The notes: generated from the letters alone by a model not told the origin. A stretch of DNA of 64,000 nt from Prauserella salsuginis (GCF_024648885.1 NZ_JANBBF010000008.1:186001-250000); one strand, 5' to 3'. Counted from the first letter of the stretch, positions 38,938-48,073 are shown. Program-made: numbers and translations.

Positions 38938-39330
38938 TCAACTCCCGGTCAGGCGCTGGTATGCCTCGGCATCGAGCAACCCCTCCAGGGTCGCCGGATC
39001 GGCGACGCGGAGTTCGACGAGCCAGCCTTCGCCGTAGGGGTCGCCGTTGATCAGCTCCGGGGTCGCAGTGACCGCGTCGTTGACGGCGATGACCTCGCCG
39101 TCCAGGGGCGCGTAGATCTCGGACACGCTCTTGGTCGACTCGACCTCGCCGAACGTGTCCCCCGCCGTCACCTCGGCGCCGGGCTCCGGCAGGTCGACGA
39201 ACACCACGTCGCCCAGCTGGTCCTGGGCGTACTCGGTGATGCCCACCCGCACGACGCCCTCGTCGCGTTCGGCGACCCATTCGTGGTCCTCGGTGTAGCG
39301 CAGTTCCTCCGGTGTGGACTGTGCAGCCAA
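38938..39330 (-). CDS. gcvH: Glycine cleavage system H protein
   Basis: The lipoyl carrier of the glycine cleavage system, shuttling the aminomethyl group between P, T and L proteins. It has about 130 residues, with the lipoylation site GEVESTKSVSEIYAP (Lys) and the conserved YTEDHEWV start and NGDPYGEGWL end. A TTG at 39330 is preferred because GGGGA lies 6 bp upstream and the product matches the usual length; a GTG at 39351 would add seven residues. The other gcv genes are not in the window. The position next to garA is conserved. Confidence 0.94.
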   Translation of the reverse strand: MAAQSTPEELRYTEDHEWVAERDEGVVRVGITEYAQDQLGDVVFVDLPEPGAEVTAGDTFGEVESTKSVSEIYAPLDGEVIAVNDAVTATPELINGDPYGEGWLVELRVADPATLEGLLDAEAYQRLTGS

Positions 39331-39445
39331 GGCCGTTCCCCTTTCACTCACTGCGTGGCCACGAACGAGGGGAATCGTCGCACGGCGCTGCGATCACGTC
39401 AGGCCGACGTCGCCGCCGGCCGTCCGGCGGGCACGTTCCGGCCGT

Positions 39446-40186
39446 TCAGCCCGCCGCCTCGCGCCTCCGGTCACGGCGGTCGCGCGTCACGGCCAGCAGG
39501 GTCTGCGCCGCGTAGAGCGCACCGGACCACACGTAGAGCACGCCGCCCCAGATCGTGAAGGCGTAGGCGAGCGGAGCCGCGACCGCGGCCGCGGTCGAAT
39601 CGCCCTGAACCAGCAGCAACAACGGGAAGGCGTACATGAGGACGAACGTGGCGCCCTTGCCGACGTAGGTGACCTCCGGTGGTTCGAACCGGTTGTGCCG
39701 CAGCACCAGCAGGCAGATCCCCGCGACGGCCTCACGCAGCAGCAGGACGGCGACGGCCCACCACGGGATGATGTCGCGGAGCAGGAACGCCACGAGCGTG
39801 GCGACGATGTAGAGCCGGTCGGCCGCCGGGTCGAGCAGCTGGCCCAGCCGGCTCATCTGATTCAGCCAGCGGGCGAGTTTGCCGTCGAGCCAGTCGGTCA
39901 GCCCGCTGAACACGAGGATCGCCAGTGCCCAACCGTCGGCGTGGGGGCCGAGCAGCAGCCACAGGAACACCGGGACGCCGGCCAACCGCAGAATCGACAG
40001 CAGGTTCGGCGCCATGACGGCCTGCCGCAGCAGGGACGGCCCGTCCGTGCCGGAGGACGCGGTCGTCACAGGCTGGCCGCCCTCGTCCTCGCGGCCCACC
40101 GTACCCCCTGCGCCCACCTTCTCTTCCGAGAACTGGTCGCGGGCTCCCCGGCCCGCGCTCTCCCCCGACCCCGCAGACTCGTTCAC
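39446..40186 (-). CDS. pgsA2: CDP-alcohol phosphatidyltransferase (PgsA2-type)
   Basis: A 246-residue integral membrane phospholipid synthase. The CDP-alcohol phosphotransferase motif is complete: DWLDGKLARWLNQMSRLGQL followed by LDPAAD (D-x2-DG-x2-AR-x8-G-x3-D-x3-D). Five to six membrane helices are visible. The first 50 residues are a Ser/Gly/Glu-rich cytosolic tail. It matches Rv1822 and streptomycete cardiolipin synthases of this class, so phosphatidylglycerophosphate or cardiolipin synthesis are both possible. GTG at 40186 is the first in-frame start; a later start would remove the tail. Confidence 0.9.
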   Translation of the reverse strand: MNESAGSGESAGRGARDQFSEEKVGAGGTVGREDEGGQPVTTASSGTDGPSLLRQAVMAPNLLSILRLAGVPVFLWLLLGPHADGWALAILVFSGLTDWLDGKLARWLNQMSRLGQLLDPAADRLYIVATLVAFLLRDIIPWWAVAVLLLREAVAGICLLVLRHNRFEPPEVTYVGKGATFVLMYAFPLLLLVQGDSTAAAVAAPLAYAFTIWGGVLYVWSGALYAAQTLLAVTRDRRDRRREAAG

Positions 40187-40294
40187 CCGTTCACCGTATC
40201 GAGTCGCCGGCCAGGGGTGAGGTGGCCGGGCTCACGGGCGTTTCGGCCACCAGGCCCTGCGGTACCGGTGGCGCGACGAGGGATCCGACGACGG

Positions 40295-40591
40295 TCACCG
40301 GGAGCGGTGGTAGCTCCAGCCACGGCGGCGCAGTTCGTCACCGGTGAGGGCCTGCGGCCGGCCGTGCCGGTCCATGCCCATCCACCGCGGACGGCCGGTG
40401 GGGTTCTCGAGCACGTACGGCCTGCCCTGACTCCACACGACCGTGCAAGGCGTCGTCGGTGGCGCACTCGTCGGCTGCCGAGTCGTGGTGTCCCGGCGCG
40501 CGGGCGCCTGGGGGGACGCCGTTGCATCCCGCTGCGCGCCGGGAGTCCAGGCGTCGGAAGTCCGGGCAGTACCTTGCTCACTATCGTTCAT
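40295..40591 (-). CDS. Small hypothetical protein
   Basis: About 98 residues, unknown family. The N-terminal half is a Thr/Pro/Ala/Arg-rich disordered tail; the C-terminal half is well structured in appearance (VVWSQGRPYVLENPTGRPRW, then MDRHGRPQALTGDELRRRGW), with many aromatics, which argues for real coding. ATG start with a weak AGAG site. It lies between pgsA2 and the acyl-CoA ligase on the same strand, with 108 and 129 bp on either side. Confidence 0.55.
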   Translation of the reverse strand: MNDSEQGTARTSDAWTPGAQRDATASPQAPARRDTTTRQPTSAPPTTPCTVVWSQGRPYVLENPTGRPRWMGMDRHGRPQALTGDELRRRGWSYHRSR

Positions 40592-40720
40592 CACTCTGGT
40601 TATCGGCCGGGACGGGCCCGGCGTTAACGGGCCGCCGCACGGTTCACCCGTCCGCGCGGCGACCCCGCCGGCACCAATTCGGTCCATAATGGACGTTCCA
40701 GGCAGACGGTCCCCGTCCGA

Positions 40721-42448
40721 TCAGCCCTTCAACCCCGGGAAATCCTCGTCGCGGAACTCCCCCGCCGGACGCTCCGCGGCGTCGTTCTCCTTGCCACGCA
40801 ACTCGACCCTGCGGATCTTGCCGGAGATCGTTTTCGGCAGCTCGCCGAATTCGAGCCTGCGCACCCGCTTGTACGGCGCCAGGTGCTCGCGGCAGAACGC
40901 CAGGATGCTCTCCGCGGTCGCACCGTCGGGCTCGTGCCCCGACGCCAGCACGACGTACGCCTTCGGCACGGCCAGGCGGATCGGGTCGGGAGCGGGCACG
41001 ACGGCCGCCTCGGCGACCGCCTCGTGTTCCAGCAGCACGCTCTCCAACTCGAACGGTGAGATGCGGTAGTCGGAGGCCTTGAACACGTCGTCGGTACGGC
41101 CGACGTAGGTGATGTAGCCGTCCTCGTCGATCGATCCGACGTCACCGGTGTGGTAGTAGCCGTCGGCGAACGCCGTGGCCGTGCGCTCCTCGTCGCCGGC
41201 GTACCCGACCATCAGGCCGGTCGGGCGCCGCGACAGGTCGAGGCACAGCTCGCCCTCCGTGGCCGGCTCTCCGCTGGCCGGGTCGACCAGCACGACGTCG
41301 AAGCCCGGCACCGCACGGCCCATCGATCCCGGCTTGACCTCCTGCCCCGGTGTGTTGGCGATCTGCACCGTGGTCTCGGTCTGGCCGAACCCGTCGCGGA
41401 TGGTCACTCCCCACGCGGCCCGCACCTGCTCGATGACCTCAGGATTCAGTGGCTCGCCCGCACCGACCACCTTCGTGGGCGGCGTCGGCAACGCGCTCAG
41501 GTCCGCCTGGATGAGCATCCGCCACACCGTCGGCGGAGCGCAGAAGCTCGTGACGCCGCACCGCTCCAGCTGCGCCAGCAGGGCGTCGGCGTCGAAGCGC
41601 GTGTAGTTGTACAGGAACACCGTGGCCTCCGCGTTCCACGGCGCGAACACGTTGCTCCAGGCGTGCTTGGCCCAGCCCGGCGACGCGACGTTCAGGTGCA
41701 CGTCGCCGGGTTCGAGGCCGATCCAATACATCGTCGACAGGTGCCCCGCCGGGTACGACACGTGTGTGTGCTGCACCAGCTTCGGCTTCGCCGTCGTGCC
41801 CGAGGTGAAGTACAGCAGCAGCGGGTCGGCCGCCTGTGTCGGCCCGTCCGGGGTGAACGCGTCGTCGGCCGAGTAGGCGTCGGTGTACGACAGCCAACCG
41901 CCCGCGGGCTCACCGACGGCGATGCGTGTGTAACCGCCGGGAACGTCGGCGAACTTCTCCGCGTCGACCGACCGCGCCACGACGTGCCGCGCCTCTCCCC
42001 GATCGACGCGGTCCCGCAGGTCGGCCGGTCCCAGCAGTGTCGTCGCCGGGATGAGCACGGCACCGAGTTTGATCGCGGCGAGGATCGTCTCCCACAGCTC
42101 GACCTGGTTGCCGAGCATCAGGATCAGCCGGTCCCCGCGCTGCACGCCCTGGGCGCGCAGCCAGTTCGCCACCTGGTTCGATCGCCGCGACAGCTCCGGG
42201 TAGGTCCACCGGCCCTCGGTGCCGTCCTCCTCGACGATCCACAGTGCGTAGCGCTCGGCGTTGGCCGGATCGGCCGCCACGCGGTCGAACCAGTCGAGCG
42301 CCCAGTTGAACTCGGTCAGCTCGGGCCAGCGGAACTCCGCGCGGGCCGTGTCGTAGTCCTCCCTGTGGGCCACCAGGAAATCCCGGGCCCGCCGGAACTC
42401 GTCGTGACCGTCCCCGCTCGAGTGGGCGGTGTGGGCCTCGTTGCTCAC
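40721..42448 (-). CDS. Acyl-CoA ligase (AMP-forming)
   Basis: A 575-residue ANL-superfamily enzyme that activates a carboxylic acid as acyl-AMP and then acyl-CoA. The ATP loop is LLYFTSGTTAKPKLVQHTH, the A5 motif DGFGQTETTVQIAN, the hinge YITYVGRTDDVFKASDYRIS, and the catalytic Lys LPKTISGKIRR. The acetate/medium-chain or aromatic acid class is suggested by the TSGTTAKPK and TETT patterns, but the acid is not predictable. GTG start with GAGGAGAAG about 8 bp away. The isomerase gene lies 41 bp upstream on the same strand, so both probably serve one acid-degradation pathway. Confidence 0.9.
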   Translation of the reverse strand: MSNEAHTAHSSGDGHDEFRRARDFLVAHREDYDTARAEFRWPELTEFNWALDWFDRVAADPANAERYALWIVEEDGTEGRWTYPELSRRSNQVANWLRAQGVQRGDRLILMLGNQVELWETILAAIKLGAVLIPATTLLGPADLRDRVDRGEARHVVARSVDAEKFADVPGGYTRIAVGEPAGGWLSYTDAYSADDAFTPDGPTQAADPLLLYFTSGTTAKPKLVQHTHVSYPAGHLSTMYWIGLEPGDVHLNVASPGWAKHAWSNVFAPWNAEATVFLYNYTRFDADALLAQLERCGVTSFCAPPTVWRMLIQADLSALPTPPTKVVGAGEPLNPEVIEQVRAAWGVTIRDGFGQTETTVQIANTPGQEVKPGSMGRAVPGFDVVLVDPASGEPATEGELCLDLSRRPTGLMVGYAGDEERTATAFADGYYHTGDVGSIDEDGYITYVGRTDDVFKASDYRISPFELESVLLEHEAVAEAAVVPAPDPIRLAVPKAYVVLASGHEPDGATAESILAFCREHLAPYKRVRRLEFGELPKTISGKIRRVELRGKENDAAERPAGEFRDEDFPGLKG

Positions 42449-42489
42449 GTTCGTGCTTCTCCTCGCTCGCCGTTTCCTGCTGCCTGGCG

Positions 42490-43338
42490 CTATTCGCCGG
42501 TGAAGTGGGGCCGGCGCTTCTCCAGGAACGCCTGCACCGCCTCGCCGAGGTCCTTGCTGGGCAGGAACGCCGCGTTCCACGCGGACACGTACCGCAGCCC
42601 GGCGTCGACCTGCTGCTCGGTGCCCATGGACAGTACGTCCTTGATCCCCCGCACGACCAGCGGAGGATTGGCCGCCAGCTCGGCGGCCAGCTCGCGGGCG
42701 GCGGCCAGCAGCGCGTCCCGATCCGGGTAGGTGTCGTTGACGAGACCGATCTTCTCGGCGCGTGCGGCGTCGATGTCCTTGCCGGTGAGCGCGAGCTCCC
42801 GCAGGTGCCCCTCCCCGATGATCGCGCCGAGGCGCTGCAGGCTGCCGATGTCGGCGACGATCGCGACCTTGACCTCCCGCACGCTGAACTGTGCGTCAGC
42901 GCTGGCCAGCCGAATGTCGGCACCCGCGATGAGGTCGACCCCGCCGCCGATGCACCAGCCGGACACAGCGGCGATCACCGGCGTCCGGCACTTGGCGACC
43001 GTGCTGACGGCGTCCTGCATCGTGCGCACCTCGTCGAGGAAGCGAGTGCGCGGACCCGCCTGGGCGTCCCCGGCGAGGAACTCGCTCCACCCGGGCAGCA
43101 TCGCGTTCAGGTCGAGGCCGTACGAGAAGTGCTTGCCGCTGCCTGCCAGCACGATCGCCCGTACCTCGGGGTCGGCGTCGAGCGCGCGGAAGACCAGCGG
43201 CAGCTCGCGCCAGAAATCCGGGCCCATCGCGTTGCCCTTGGCGGGACCGAGGAGGGTGACCTCGGCGATGTGACCGTCACGGCGGATGTCGAAGGCGACC
43301 GGATTCTCGGGCAGTGCTGCGGTGTTCTCGGCGTTCAT
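42490..43338 (-). CDS. Crotonase-family enzyme, dienoyl-CoA isomerase-like
   Basis: A 282-residue crotonase. The oxyanion-hole strands are SGKHFSYGLDLNAM and CIGGGVDLIAGADIRLAS; the acid/base region REVKVAIVADIGSLQRL carries the Glu and Asp seen in mammalian ECH1 (delta3,5-delta2,4-dienoyl-CoA isomerase), and the GVD Asp is also kept. This supports dienoyl-CoA isomerase rather than plain enoyl-CoA hydratase. ATG 43338 has GAGG 9 bp upstream; ATG 43347 is the alternative. It is paired with the downstream acyl-CoA ligase. Confidence 0.88.
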   Translation of the reverse strand: MNAENTAALPENPVAFDIRRDGHIAEVTLLGPAKGNAMGPDFWRELPLVFRALDADPEVRAIVLAGSGKHFSYGLDLNAMLPGWSEFLAGDAQAGPRTRFLDEVRTMQDAVSTVAKCRTPVIAAVSGWCIGGGVDLIAGADIRLASADAQFSVREVKVAIVADIGSLQRLGAIIGEGHLRELALTGKDIDAARAEKIGLVNDTYPDRDALLAAARELAAELAANPPLVVRGIKDVLSMGTEQQVDAGLRYVSAWNAAFLPSKDLGEAVQAFLEKRRPHFTGE

Positions 43339-43428
43339 GGCCGTCATCCTCGCTCACCGCCCCGCCACCACCGACAGGACCCGCCCGCACCGGCGCGCCG
43401 CCGCGTCGGCCGGTGTCGGGACGGCATC

Positions 43429-43455
43429 GGCCGGGCGGCGGATCGCCACCCGGCC
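43429..43455 (-). terminator. Terminator-like hairpin after ptsH
   Basis: GGCCGGG-c-GGCG-gat-CGCC-a-CCCGGCC forms an 11-bp stem with one mismatch and a 3-nt loop, 8 nt beyond the stop of the HPr gene on the minus strand. It fits the end of the fru operon. Confidence 0.65.
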
Positions 43456-43463
43456 CACGCGCT

Positions 43464-43733
43464 TCACGCCTCGTCGTGATCGGTGGCGACGACCTCGGCG
43501 AGTTCGTCCAGGACTCGCTCGGCGTCGGGCCCGTCGGCGCGCAGGACGACCTCGTCGCCGTTGCGGGCACCGAGCCCGATCACCGACAGCACGCTGCGCG
43601 CGTCGACCGGATCGGCATCGGCCTTGCCGATCGTCACGGGCACCGGCTGGCTCGCCGCCGCCTTGGCGAACACGGCAGCGGGCCTGGCGTGCAGGCCCAC
43701 CGCCGAGCCCACGGTCACGTGACGTTCCACCAT
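43464..43733 (-). CDS. ptsH: HPr phosphocarrier protein
   Basis: The 89-residue PTS phosphocarrier passes phosphate from enzyme I to EIIA. The active His15 is in GLHARPAAVFAK, and the regulatory-serine region reads DARSVLSVIGLGA. It is the last gene of the fru operon, 21 bp after EIIBC. Enzyme I is not in the window and must be encoded elsewhere. Confidence 0.96.
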   Translation of the reverse strand: MVERHVTVGSAVGLHARPAAVFAKAAASQPVPVTIGKADADPVDARSVLSVIGLGARNGDEVVLRADGPDAERVLDELAEVVATDHDEA

Positions 43734-43754
43734 CGGGTGCTCCTTCCGTTGCGG

Positions 43755-45317
43755 CTAACCCTGCTGGGCGCCGATGAGTCCGTGTTCCGGTGCCCCGGCC
43801 TGGGCGTCCTGCCGGGCGGGCCGCTCGCGGCGGCCGAGGAAACTCTTGGCCGCTACGAGGCAGCCGCAGGTGACGACCATGCCGGCGGCGACGGCCACGA
43901 GATACAGCAGCGGCGAGCCGACGAGTCCGAGTACCCAGATCCCGCCGTGGGGTGCGGGCGAGGTGGCGCCGAACGCCACGACGAGGGCGCCGGTCGTGGC
44001 ACTGCCTGCCATCAACGACGGGATCACGCGCAGCGGGTCGGCCGCGGCGAACGGGATGGCGCCCTCGGTGATGAACGACAGCCCGAGCAGCCAGGCGGCC
44101 TTGCCCGCGTCGCGCTCCGCGCGCGTGAACAACCGTCGACGGACGACGGTCGCGAGGGCCAGCCCCAGCGGGGGTGTCATCCCGGCCGCCATGACCGCCG
44201 CCATGATCACGGTGTCCCCGCTGGCCAGTGCCGCGATGCCGAACGTGTAGGCGACCTTGTTCACCGGGCCGCCCGTGTCGAAGGCCATCATGAGGCCGAG
44301 CAGACCGCCGAGCAGCCACGCCGTGCCGCCGGAGAGCCCGGCGAGCCAGTCGGTCATCCCGCTCTGCGCCGCGGCGATCGGTTCGCCGACGACCACGAGC
44401 ATCAACAGGCCCACCACGAAGCACGCCACGAGCGGGATCACCACGACGGGCATCACCCCGGCCACACCGCGCGGCACCCTGATCCGCTTCAGCCCCATGA
44501 CGACGAAACCCGCCAGCAGACCGGACACGAGGCCGCCGAGGAACCCGGCGCCGATCGCGCTCGCCAGGAGCCCGCCGACGATGCCCGGCGCGATGCCGGG
44601 CCGGTCGGCCATGCCGAACGCGATGAACCCGGACAGCACCGGAACGAGCATGTCGAACGCCGTGGAGCCGACTTTGAACAGCACGCCCGCGATCCCCGCC
44701 TCGCCGAGGAGGTCGGCCGGGTCGGAGATGCCGTCGTAGTGCACGCCGCGGAAGTCTCCGCCGTCCACCACGGCCGCGATCTCGGCACCGCCGATCAGGA
44801 ACGCGATCGCGATGAGGATGCCGCCCGCCGCGACGAACGGGATCATGTAGCTCACGCCGGTCATCAGCCACTGACGCACCCGCGTGCCCGCCCCGGTGCG
44901 CGCCTCGACCGCGTTCTCCGGTTCGGCTGCCGACGAGGCCGATTCCGGCGCACCTGCCGGCTCGGCCTCGGTCTCGGCATCGGTCCCGGTCTCGGCCGGC
45001 GCCGCCGCGGCGGACCGGGCGGCGGCCGTGGCCTGGTCGATGAGCGCGGCGGCGTCGTTGATCGCGGCCTTCACACCTGCCGTGACCTGTGGCTTGTCCG
45101 CGAACCGCTCACGGTCGCGGACGTCGACGTCGGCGGCGAACACGACCGCGTCGGCGGCCGCGATGTCGTCGCCACCCAGCGGGGCCGAGCCCGCCGAGCC
45201 CTGCGTCTCGACGGCGATCTCGTGCCCGGCGGCCGTCGCGGCCTGTTCGAGGGCCTCTGCGGCCATATAGGTGTGCGCGATGCCGGTGGGGCACGACGTG
45301 ACGGCGACGAACTTCAT
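43755..45317 (-). CDS. fruA: PTS fructose transporter subunit EIIBC
   Basis: A 520-residue membrane permease that imports fructose as fructose-1-phosphate. The EIIB domain (1-95) has the phosphocysteine in VTSCPTGIAHTYMAAEAL; an Ala/Glu-rich linker (about 100-150) follows; the EIIC domain (155-490) has about eight to ten helices with FLGGLVSGLLAGFVVMGLKR and PVVVIPLVACFVVGLLML. Unlike many FruA proteins, EIIA is a separate gene, whose stop overlaps this ATG by 4 bp. Confidence 0.96.
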   Translation of the reverse strand: MKFVAVTSCPTGIAHTYMAAEALEQAATAAGHEIAVETQGSAGSAPLGGDDIAAADAVVFAADVDVRDRERFADKPQVTAGVKAAINDAAALIDQATAAARSAAAAPAETGTDAETEAEPAGAPESASSAAEPENAVEARTGAGTRVRQWLMTGVSYMIPFVAAGGILIAIAFLIGGAEIAAVVDGGDFRGVHYDGISDPADLLGEAGIAGVLFKVGSTAFDMLVPVLSGFIAFGMADRPGIAPGIVGGLLASAIGAGFLGGLVSGLLAGFVVMGLKRIRVPRGVAGVMPVVVIPLVACFVVGLLMLVVVGEPIAAAQSGMTDWLAGLSGGTAWLLGGLLGLMMAFDTGGPVNKVAYTFGIAALASGDTVIMAAVMAAGMTPPLGLALATVVRRRLFTRAERDAGKAAWLLGLSFITEGAIPFAAADPLRVIPSLMAGSATTGALVVAFGATSPAPHGGIWVLGLVGSPLLYLVAVAAGMVVTCGCLVAAKSFLGRRERPARQDAQAGAPEHGLIGAQQG

Positions 45318-45766
45318 TGTCCGAACACCTCCTCGCGGACGAGCCGCACGACGGACTCCGCGTCGGAGGCGTCGAGCAGCGACTGGCGGAACGACTGGTG
45401 CATCAGGCGCCGGGCGAGCGCGCCGAGCACGGTGAGGTGCTCGTCGCCGCCGCCCTCGGGCGCCGCGATGAGGAAGATCAGGTGTGCCGGGCCGTCCGAG
45501 GCGCCGAAGTCCACACCGGACTTGCTGCGCCCGAAACCCAGTGTGGGTTCGGTGACGTGCACCGACCTTGCGTGCGGGATGCCGATGCCGCCTTCGATGC
45601 CGGTGGGCATCTGCGCCTCACGTTCGCGCAGGTCGGCGAGGAACCCGTCGAGGTCGCCGACGCGGCCAGCCGCGGCCAGCCGCTTCGCGAGGTCGGCGGT
45701 GACCTCCTCGCGGTCACTGCCGCGGAGATCGAGGTCGACGAAATCGGCGGTGATGAGTTCGGCCAT
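45314..45766 (-). CDS. PTS fructose subunit EIIA
   Basis: A 150-residue EIIA of the fructose/mannitol class. The phosphorylated His65 is in GIEGGIGIPHARSVHV; the rest shows the typical LIFLIAAPEGGGDEHLTVLGALARRL (quoted in part: LIFLIAAPEGGGDEHLTVLG). ATG start with GAGGAG about 7 bp upstream, 1 bp after the fruK stop, and a 4-bp overlap with EIIBC downstream. Confidence 0.95.
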   Translation of the reverse strand: MAELITADFVDLDLRGSDREEVTADLAKRLAAAGRVGDLDGFLADLREREAQMPTGIEGGIGIPHARSVHVTEPTLGFGRSKSGVDFGASDGPAHLIFLIAAPEGGGDEHLTVLGALARRLMHQSFRQSLLDASDAESVVRLVREEVFGQ

Positions 45767-45767
45767 G

Positions 45768-46712
45768 TCAGCGCTCCTCTTCGAGTACGCGATCGCCGTC
45801 GACCGCGGGGTGGATCGTGACGCCGACACGGTCGACGTCGGGCGGCGCCGGCATCCGGCTGCCGGCGAGCCCGGTGGCGGCGGCGCCCCATGCGAGCGCC
45901 GGGCCGAGGGCGTCCCTCCCGCCGCCGGCGGCGAGGAACCCGGCGAGCAACGCGTCGCCGGCACCCACGCTGCTGCGGGCGGCGTCGACGGGCGCCTCGC
46001 CGTGCAGGACGCCGCGGGAGTCAGCGAGCAAAGCGCCGTCGGGACCGAGGCTGGCGAGCACGGCCCGCGCCCCGCGGGCCCGCAGCACCTCGGCTGCCCG
46101 CGCGGCGTCGCCGAGGGTGCGGACGGGAACGCCCGCGCACGCCGCGAGCTCCTCCCGGTTCGGTTTGACCAGGTCGGGCTCGGCGGCGAGACTCCGCGCG
46201 AGCGCGGGACCCGACGAGTCGACGGCCACGCGGACACCGGCCGCGTGCGCCGAGGCGACCAGCCGCGCATAGCAGTCGTCGGCGGCCTCAGGCGGCAGAC
46301 TGCCGCAGCCTGCGATCCAGGTCGTGTCGTGCCCGCACGCAGCGAGCGTGGCGTCGAGCAGCGCGTTGAGTTCCGTGTCCGCACACGCCGGCCCCGGCAG
46401 GTTGAGCTTGGTGACCGTGCCGTCCGGCTCGGCGAGCGTGATGTTGGTACGGGTCCCCTCGGCAACCGGCACCGCGTGGACGGCGACACCCTGCTCGTCG
46501 AGCAGCTCGGTGAGCCGGGCGCCCTCGGCGCCGCCGGCGAGCAGGACGGCCGCGGTCTTACGGCCGTGCGCGGCGAGCGCGCGGGAGACGTTGACGCCTT
46601 TGCCGCCGGGGTCCACATGGGACCGCTGCGCCCGCAGCACCTCGCCGCGGCGCAGGGACCCGACTTCGACGGTGTGGTCGATGCTCGGGTTGGGGGTCAT
46701 GGTGACGATCAC
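45768..46712 (-). CDS. fruK: 1-phosphofructokinase
   Basis: It phosphorylates fructose-1-phosphate to fructose-1,6-bisphosphate. A 314-residue PfkB-family kinase: MTPNPSIDHTVEV start, GGKGVNVSRALAAHG, and the PfkB signature with anion hole and catalytic Asp in SSVGAGDALLAGFLAAG. It overlaps the fruR stop by 4 bp, so it is translated with the regulator. Its substrate fructose-1-phosphate is the usual inducer of FruR. Confidence 0.97.
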   Translation of the reverse strand: MIVTMTPNPSIDHTVEVGSLRRGEVLRAQRSHVDPGGKGVNVSRALAAHGRKTAAVLLAGGAEGARLTELLDEQGVAVHAVPVAEGTRTNITLAEPDGTVTKLNLPGPACADTELNALLDATLAACGHDTTWIAGCGSLPPEAADDCYARLVASAHAAGVRVAVDSSGPALARSLAAEPDLVKPNREELAACAGVPVRTLGDAARAAEVLRARGARAVLASLGPDGALLADSRGVLHGEAPVDAARSSVGAGDALLAGFLAAGGGRDALGPALAWGAAATGLAGSRMPAPPDVDRVGVTIHPAVDGDRVLEEER

Positions 46713-47470
46713 GACCGCACCACCTCGGGCCCGGCGGCGGCGAGCTGTTCCTCCAACTCGGGGGCCAGTCCGCTGTCGGTGACGATCACGTCCGCATCGG
46801 ATAGGTCGCCGAAGCGTGCGAGACAGTCGTTGCCTGCCTTCGTGTGATCGGCGAGCACGACCACCCGGCGGGCCGCGTGGATCATCGCCCGTTTCACCGC
46901 GGCCTCGCCGGTGTCGGGGGTGGTCAGGCCACGTTCGGCGGACATGCCGTTGGTGCCGAGGAAGGCTACGTCGACGTAGGTGTCGGCGAGGGCGCGCAGC
47001 GTCCAGTCCTCGACGGCCGCCATCGTGCGGCCCCGGACCTTTCCGCCCAGCAGCAGGACCGTCAGCTGAGGCCGGACCGCGAGCGACGCGACGAGCGGCA
47101 CCGCGTTGGTCACGACGGTCAGCTCACGATCGTTGGGCAGGATCTCGGCGAACCGCGCGGTGGTGGTGCCCGCGTCGAGCAGGATCGAGCCTTCTGCGGG
47201 CAGTTCGGCGAGGGCGGCCTTCGCGATGCGCTCCTTCTCCGAGGTCAGGACCGCGTCGCGATCGGCGAGACCGGGCTCGAACCCGAGCCGTTCGACCGGA
47301 ATCGCGCCCCCGTGCACGCGGCGGAGCAGGCCCTGCCGTTCGAGGACGGTGAGGTCCCGCCGGACCGTCTCCGTGGTGACGTCGAAGTCGGCGGCGAGCT
47401 CGGCCACGTCGGCGCGACCCTCGGCGCGGGCCCGCTCGGCGATCTTCCGTTGACGCTCCTGTGCGTACAT
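46709..47470 (-). CDS. fruR: FruR, DeoR-family repressor of the fru operon
   Basis: A 253-residue DeoR-type regulator. The N-terminal helix-turn-helix MYAQERQRKIAERARAEGRA with VAELAADFDVTTETVRRDLT is standard; the sugar-phosphate domain has ILLDAGTTTARFAE, VVTNAVPLVASL and ADHTKAGNDCLARF. It heads the operon fruR-fruK-EIIA-EIIBC-ptsH, with every internal junction overlapping or under 25 bp. Phased GGTT repeats upstream of its ATG are likely its operator. Confidence 0.95.
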   Translation of the reverse strand: MYAQERQRKIAERARAEGRADVAELAADFDVTTETVRRDLTVLERQGLLRRVHGGAIPVERLGFEPGLADRDAVLTSEKERIAKAALAELPAEGSILLDAGTTTARFAEILPNDRELTVVTNAVPLVASLAVRPQLTVLLLGGKVRGRTMAAVEDWTLRALADTYVDVAFLGTNGMSAERGLTTPDTGEAAVKRAMIHAARRVVVLADHTKAGNDCLARFGDLSDADVIVTDSGLAPELEEQLAAAGPEVVRS

Positions 47471-47483
47471 GTGGCTTTCCTTG

Positions 47484-47520
47484 CCGGTTTGCTTTGGTTT
47501 AGTTGGTTATATGTGGGTTA
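47484..47520. promoter_or_regulatory. Helically phased GGTT repeats upstream of fruR
   Basis: GGTT occurs at 47486, 47496, 47505 and 47516, spacings 10, 9 and 11 bp, in an unusually AT-rich stretch 15-50 bp before the fruR start. Phased direct repeats are how DeoR-family repressors commonly bind. The promoter probably overlaps. Confidence 0.5.
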
Positions 47521-47580
47521 CCGGCAGATGTCAACCGTGCAGGAAGCACAGCCGCCGCCGTCGAGACCGTGTCGCGACCC

Positions 47581-47640
47581 CGAGGGCGCGTGTGGTCGCG
47601 CTGCGGAGCGCGTGTTGCGGCTGCGGAGCTCGGGTTGCGA
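47581..47640. repeat. 20-bp imperfect tandem repeat
   Basis: Three 20-bp units. The second and third (47601-47620 and 47621-47640) share the opening CTGCGGAGC and the GTTGCG end; the first (47581-47600) is more diverged. Confidence 0.6.
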
Positions 47641-47857
47641 CCTCCGGATGCCGCGACCCACCTCGGTGGCGTCACCGGCGGCCGACGGACACGCGGCGCG
47701 GTAACGGCTGGGCCCGCCACCGAGCACGTACAGCGGAACGACGCGGCGGAGAACGACGCAGTGGCGAGAACGGCGCGGCGAAGAGGGCGGAGAAGAGCGC
47801 GGCGACGAAGGACAGAGCGTCCCGAGAAACCAGCCACGAAAGAAACGGACCACGGAG

Positions 47858-47937
47858 GAACAGCGTCCCGAAAGAACAGCGTCCCGAAAGAACAGCGCCG
47901 TGAGACAACAGCGCTGTGAGACAACAGCGCCGTGGAC
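47858..47937. repeat. 16-bp tandem repeat, five units
   Basis: Units GAACAGCGTCCCGAAA (twice, identical), GAACAGCGCCGTGAGA, CAACAGCGCTGTGAGA and CAACAGCGCCGTGGAC follow without gaps. Confidence 0.85.
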
Positions 47938-48073
47938 TCTCAACCACCCCACCGACAACGGGTTTCAGAGAGCGCCGCGAGAGAAGAGCCCCATGAAAGA
48001 GAGGAGCGCGCCGTGAAAGAACGGCGCCGCGCGAGCACAGCGGCACCGCAAGAAATCACGGGACTGCAGCACT

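Noticed and set aside
43314-46847. A 1177-codon open frame antisense to the fru operon
   Set aside because: It is a by-product of GC-rich codon bias on the minus strand. The minus-strand genes carry clear PTS motifs and overlapping starts; the antisense product is low-complexity and Arg/His/Gly-rich.
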